Shown piece by piece: positions 5,887 to 8,717 of a DNA stretch of 8,717 bases. The stretch lies in NCBI GenBank assembly GCA_017307315.1, contig JAFKFF010000314.1, positions 1 to 8,717 on the forward strand. Direction: 5' to 3'. Position numbers and translations under genes: made by a program. The first letter of the stretch is position 1, and the number at the start of each line of letters is the position of its first letter. The stretch is from Alphaproteobacteria bacterium. Lineage in GTDB: Bacteria; Pseudomonadota; Alphaproteobacteria; Micropepsales; Micropepsaceae. The notes under the pieces are model-generated. The model saw only the letters and a list, made by a program, of their open reading frames with translations, made no database searches and had not been told where the DNA came from.

Positions 5887-7521
5887 TTAGAACGCGATCT
5901 GGGTCCGAAGCGCGATGGTCTTGAAATTCTGGCCGATGTCGGCGTTGGCCTGGTTGGGCACGACCACCGTGTTGGTGCCGATGCGGCTGACTTGCGTGTT
6001 CTGCAGCTGCAGGCTGAATTTCAGCACCTGGTTGGGATACCAGTTGAGGCCGAGCGTGGCGATGCGCTGCTCTCCGCCCCGGACGCCGCCCGGCGGCAGG
6101 GCGCTGCCCACCGCGCCGGCATTGTCGTTGAGGTCGAGCGTGCTGTAGCGCGCCGCCACTTCCCACGCGCCCGCGCCGCCCTCGGAGGTGAAATTGACCC
6201 TCGGCTTGGGATTGGTGAAGGCGGCGTTGGCGGCGGACCAGCCGCGGCTTTCGCCGGTCAACACCCAGCTTCCTTCCGCGTACCAGCCGTTGAAGCCCTG
6301 GCCGCGATTGGCCGCGACGCCGCGCTGATCGATGCCGTATTTGAAGTAGCCGGCCTGGGCGAGGAAATTCTGATAGGTGACGGCGCTTTCCAGATTCCAG
6401 TTCCAGGCGTCGGTGACATCGGCATCCGACACCGAAACGAATTTGGTGCTGTTGTCGTCGACGATCAGTTCGGGCGGATTGGACAAAGAGAAGGGACGCG
6501 CCGCGCTCGATGCGGAGCCGCGATCGGTGGGCTTGAACACGTCGGTGCCCGCCGCGCTTACCACCCAGCGCAGATCGGAGGTGACGACGGGCGAATAGGT
6601 GACGCGCGCCACCACCGCCTGCTGTTCGTCGAAGGCGCCGGTTCCTTGCGCCTTGTCGCCGGTATAGGCGAGGCTGCCGAACAGCCGGTCGCCCTGATAG
6701 ACGATCTCGATGGAATCGCGGCCGTCGCCGCCCGCCATGTTGCGCGCCAGATCGCCCGGCGCGGACCGCTCCAGGAAAAGCTGGTCGCTGGCGGAATAGG
6801 AATCGTCCAACCCCGTGGACGGCGGATGCGCGCCGACGCGGAAGATCAGGGGCCCCAGCCCGTCATATTCCAGATAGGCCTGCTGGATATGGCCGGGGGA
6901 TTCGCTGCCCGACGATCCGCCCGAACCGTAATCGATGTTCACGTAATAGGACCAGTCGCCGAACAGCTTGCCTTGCAGGCCGATCTGCGCGCGGCGGAAA
7001 TTGCCGCCGCTGGAAAGATCGGCGCCCAGCGGCAAGGTGCGGGCGCGGGCGCTTTGCATGTAATAGCCCTGGTCGTATTGCGCCGTGAGGCGCAGCGCGG
7101 CGCTGAAGCGGCCATCGGCGGAGGCGATCTGCAGCCGGCCATTGGTGACGCTGGCCTTGGGCTGTTCCTTCATGGCGGTACGGCGCTGATCTTGCTCGGC
7201 GGCGAATTTCGCCACGATGTCGTCGATCTTCTGGTCCTGCTGCTTGAGGCGCGTCTCCACCACCGGCGGCGGCGCGGCGGGAACAGGTGCGGGCGCGGCG
7301 ACCGGCTCCGGCGCGGGGATGCTCGCGCCCTTGCGGCCCAGGGCGCGGTTCAGGCTGCCGATCTCTTTCTTCTGCGCCTCGATCTGCTTCTGCTGGGCCT
7401 CGATCATCTTCTGCATCTGGTCCAGCCGCTTCATCACGGCATCCTCGTCCGCCGCGAAAGCCGATGGCGCGGCGGCCGCCAGAATCGCGGCGGCGGCGCC
7501 AAGCAGAAGTATGCGTTTCAT
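5887..7521 (-). CDS. OprP/OprO-type anion-selective outer-membrane porin (copy 2)
   Basis: This 544-residue paralog of the downstream porin belongs to the same OprP/OprO family. The signal peptide MKRILLLGAAAAILAAAAPS...AFA is cleaved near residue 23. A coiled coil rich in Gln, Lys and Glu follows (about 28-60), then a longer Ala/Pro linker (68-88) and a second helix (89-112). The barrel starts around NGRLQIASADGRFSAALR (127-144), with GGNFRRAQIGLQGKLFGDWSYY (172-193), LFLERS (248-253), GWYAEGSWVLTGE (412-424) and a C-terminal TQIAF for outer-membrane insertion. The ATG at 7521 has a strong GAGGGGA site 4 nt upstream and directly begins the signal peptide; an in-frame TTG at 7566 would add 15 polar residues and is rejected. 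A strong terminator follows the gene. It lies 104 bp after modA on the same strand, with overlapping inverted repeats in its leader. By homology the substrate is phosphate-like; the modA neighbour makes molybdate possible. Confidence 0.9.
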   Translation of the reverse strand: MKRILLLGAAAAILAAAAPSAFAADEDAVMKRLDQMQKMIEAQQKQIEAQKKEIGSLNRALGRKGASIPAPEPVAAPAPVPAAPPPVVETRLKQQDQKIDDIVAKFAAEQDQRRTAMKEQPKASVTNGRLQIASADGRFSAALRLTAQYDQGYYMQSARARTLPLGADLSSGGNFRRAQIGLQGKLFGDWSYYVNIDYGSGGSSGSESPGHIQQAYLEYDGLGPLIFRVGAHPPSTGLDDSYSASDQLFLERSAPGDLARNMAGGDGRDSIEIVYQGDRLFGSLAYTGDKAQGTGAFDEQQAVVARVTYSPVVTSDLRWVVSAAGTDVFKPTDRGSASSAARPFSLSNPPELIVDDNSTKFVSVSDADVTDAWNWNLESAVTYQNFLAQAGYFKYGIDQRGVAANRGQGFNGWYAEGSWVLTGESRGWSAANAAFTNPKPRVNFTSEGGAGAWEVAARYSTLDLNDNAGAVGSALPPGGVRGGEQRIATLGLNWYPNQVLKFSLQLQNTQVSRIGTNTVVVPNQANADIGQNFKTIALRTQIAF

Positions 7522-7549
7522 GAAATCCCCTCGAATGTCGGTGCGCGTC

Positions 7550-7594
7550 TCCCTAATCTCTAGCAAGTCGATAGAGATTAGGGAATAGTCCCTA
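7550..7594 (-). promoter_or_regulatory. Overlapping inverted repeats in the leader/promoter of porin copy 2
   Basis: A perfect 13-bp inverted repeat (TCCCTAATCTCTA at 7550-7562, TAGAGATTAGGGA at 7572-7584, 9-nt spacer) shares its TAGGGA end with a second repeat, TAGGGA (7579-7584) and TCCCTA (7589-7594) around 4 nt. The region is AT-rich compared with its surroundings and ends 28 bp before the porin ATG. On the minus strand a TATATA (7593-7598) could be a -10 element, though no good -35 is seen. It may be a regulator operator or a leader RNA with two mutually exclusive stems. There is no T run after the stem, so it does not look like a modA terminator. Confidence 0.55.
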
Positions 7595-7625
7595 TATACA
7601 AAACGGCGCTGTTCTTAGCCGAAAG

Positions 7626-8390
7626 TCACTTCGCAAGGAAAGTGAAGCCGTTCTTCTCGAACACGGCGCGGGCCGCGGGCGATGACAGATAGGCAAGAAA
7701 GGCGCGCGCCTCGGGCTTGGCATCCTTGACCAGCGCGGCAGGATAAAGAATCGGCGGATGGGTGTTTTCGGGAAACACGCCGGCAACCCGGACGTTCTTG
7801 TCGGCCTTCGCATCGGTTTCATAGACAATCCCCAGCGGCGCTTCCCCGCGCGCGACATATGCCAGCGCCACGCGCACATTCTCCGCATTCACTAGACGAT
7901 TGACGACGCTGTTCCACACACCCAGGGACGTCAAAGCGGTGCGGCCATATTTGCCGGCGGGCACCGAATCCGGATCGGCGATGGCCAGCCTTCCGCCTTT
8001 CAGCGCGCCCAAAAGGTCGAAATGTGGCGCGATATTAATGTTGGTGCTGACATCCTTGCCCGCCACCAGCACCAGCTTGTTGCCTAGAAGATTGGCGCGC
8101 GTGGCGTGCTGGATCAGGCCCTTGTCGTCCAAATAATCCATCCAGTCGAGGTCGGCGGAGATGAAGATGTCGGCCCCGCCCGATGCTTCGATCTGCCGCG
8201 CCAGCGCCGAGGACGCCGCCAGCGACACCGCCACCTGCTTGCCGCTCTGCTTTTCGTAAGTGGCTGCGATCTCTTTCAGCGCGTCGGCCAGCGAGGCGGC
8301 GCCGAACACGGTCACGTCGGCGGCGAAAGCCGGCAGCGGCGCCAGCACCAGAAGAAGCGTGGCGGCCAGCGCGCGCAGGAATTTCGGCAT
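7626..8390 (-). CDS. modA: Molybdate ABC transporter periplasmic substrate-binding protein ModA
   Basis: ModA captures molybdate (and tungstate) in the periplasm and delivers it to the ModBC importer, supplying molybdenum cofactor synthesis. The 254-residue protein has a signal peptide ending AFA (about residue 23). The mature part aligns by eye with E. coli ModA: VTVFGAASL (27-34), AASSALARQIEASGGADIFISAD (58-80), LLGNKLVLVAGKD, GDP-like IADPDSVPAGKYG (137-149), NVRVALAYVARGEAPLGIVYETDA (171-194) and NGFTF near the end. The oxyanion ligands of the E. coli protein correspond here to Ser33, Ser60, Ala145, Val172 and Tyr190, all present. The start at 8390 places the signal peptide correctly and has a GGGG site 7 nt upstream. 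A putative ModE gene is divergent, 99 bp away. No modB or modC follows; the next gene on this strand is the anion porin. Confidence 0.96.
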   Translation of the reverse strand: MPKFLRALAATLLLVLAPLPAFAADVTVFGAASLADALKEIAATYEKQSGKQVAVSLAASSALARQIEASGGADIFISADLDWMDYLDDKGLIQHATRANLLGNKLVLVAGKDVSTNINIAPHFDLLGALKGGRLAIADPDSVPAGKYGRTALTSLGVWNSVVNRLVNAENVRVALAYVARGEAPLGIVYETDAKADKNVRVAGVFPENTHPPILYPAALVKDAKPEARAFLAYLSSPAARAVFEKNGFTFLAK

Positions 8391-8407
8391 GAAAGAACCC
8401 CGTTTTG

Positions 8408-8431
8408 CGTGATAACAATGTGGATATCACG
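8408..8431. promoter_or_regulatory. 24-bp dyad between modA and the ModE-like gene, candidate operator
   Basis: CGTGATA (8408-8414) and TATCACG (8425-8431) form a perfect 7-bp inverted repeat with a 10-nt spacer in the 99-bp divergent region. It overlaps the predicted -10 of modA. Its position and its CG...TA/TA...CG outline resemble sites where ModE dimers repress molybdate uptake genes when molybdate is plentiful, but it is not an exact match to the E. coli ModE site as I remember it. The link is inference. Confidence 0.5.
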
Positions 8432-8449
8432 TTCGCGAGCGTTCCGCAA
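8421..8449 (-). promoter_or_regulatory. Predicted sigma-70-type promoter of modA
   Basis: On the minus strand TTGCGG (8444-8449) and TATCCA (8421-8426) sit 17 bp apart, giving a predicted transcription start near 8414 and a short leader of about 24 nt to the modA ATG. The -10 lies inside the 24-bp dyad, so a bound repressor would block it. Confidence 0.45.
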
Positions 8450-8489
8450 AAGGCTTGCCCGCTCTTTCGCGCCGCGCGAGGATGGGCGC

Positions 8490-8717
8490 ATGGCGGGGCT
8501 TTTTTTGCGCATTCCCATCGGCGAGGCGGGCAATATGGGGCCCGGCAAGGTGCGCCTGCTCGAGCTGATCGAGGAAACCGGTTCCATCCGCTCCGCCGCG
8601 TCCAAGATGAAGCTCAGCTATCGCCGCGCCTGGCTGTTGCTGCAGGACATCGAGAAGATTTTCGGCGGCGCGGTGCTGGAACGGCGCACCGGCGGCAAGT
8701 CGGGCGGGTGCGCGGCG
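8490..8717 (+). CDS. modE: ModE-type molybdate-dependent regulator, N-terminal part (3' truncated by window edge)
   Basis: Only the first 76 codons are in the window and no stop is reached. The visible part is a LysR-like winged helix-turn-helix of the ModE type: GPGKVRLLELIEETGSIRSAASKMKLSYRRAWLLLQDIE in outline (18-55), with the helix-turn-helix at about 31-52, then the wing VLERRTGGKSGGCA (62-75), which matches the ModE-typical RATGGKGGGGA. Full ModE adds two C-terminal MOP-type domains that bind molybdate; whether this protein has them or is the short DNA-binding-only form cannot be seen. The ATG at 8490 has a GAGGA site 7 nt upstream (8478-8482). An ATG at 8482 is out of frame. The gene is divergent from modA, the usual arrangement for a regulator of its neighbour. 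The family call is strong; the full-length architecture is unknown. Confidence 0.85.
   Translation, partial: MAGLFLRIPIGEAGNMGPGKVRLLELIEETGSIRSAASKMKLSYRRAWLLLQDIEKIFGGAVLERRTGGKSGGCAA

Noticed and set aside
5992..7563. 523-residue plus-strand open frame antisense to porin copy 2
   Set aside because: Similar antisense frame exists over porin copy 1 (4428-5753) simply because the porins are paralogs; no start signals or protein-like features.
7522..7566. TTG-initiated N-terminal extension of porin copy 2
   Set aside because: It would bury the signal peptide behind 15 polar residues, and a strong ribosome binding site serves the ATG at 7521.
1..8717. tRNA, rRNA, CRISPR arrays, insertion sequences or att sites
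   Set aside because: No cloverleaf-like sequence, regularly spaced repeats, transposase gene or flanking direct repeats were seen in any spacer.

Overview
This is a high-GC window (roughly 65-75% in most genes), most likely from an alphaproteobacterium. The signs are the codon bias, the extensive antisense open frames typical of high GC, an MctP-like monocarboxylate permease of the rhizobial type, and OprP-type porins with N-terminal coiled coils. The genus cannot be fixed from the sequence alone.

Layout, left to right. (1) Bases 3-1399, plus strand: the 3' part of pstA and a complete pstB, the membrane and ATPase subunits of the high-affinity phosphate ABC transporter. pstB is not followed by phoU; a 160-bp spacer with GC-rich stem-loops closes this block. 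(2) Bases 1560-4131, minus strand: read in transcription order, a secreted cupin, an MctP-like sodium:solute symporter 13 bp later, and a small four-helix membrane protein of unknown function that is far lower in GC (about 48%) than everything around it. (3) Bases 4194-7521, minus strand: two tandem paralogous OprP/OprO-type anion porins. They are separated by a perfect rho-independent terminator for the upstream copy, so the downstream copy probably has its own promoter. (4) Bases 7626-8390, minus strand: modA, the periplasmic molybdate-binding protein, without modB or modC beside it. (5) Bases 8490-8717, plus strand: the start of a ModE-type molybdate-responsive regulator, divergent from modA and cut by the window edge. 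A 24-bp dyad lies in the shared intergenic region over the predicted modA promoter.

Taken together, the window groups oxyanion uptake functions: inner-membrane phosphate transport (Pst), two outer-membrane anion porins, periplasmic molybdate capture (ModA) and probably its regulator (ModE). The porins are by homology phosphate or pyrophosphate channels, but their position next to modA raises the possibility that at least one serves molybdate or another oxyanion. The cupin and permease pair looks like a separate carboxylate-uptake unit lying between the phosphate and porin blocks.

The most unusual non-coding structure is upstream of the second porin (7550-7594). A 13-bp-arm inverted repeat shares one arm with a second inverted repeat, so the two stems would be mutually exclusive in RNA, or form overlapping operators in DNA. 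No RNA genes, CRISPR arrays, insertion sequences or attachment sites were seen, and no spacer exceeds 300 bases.
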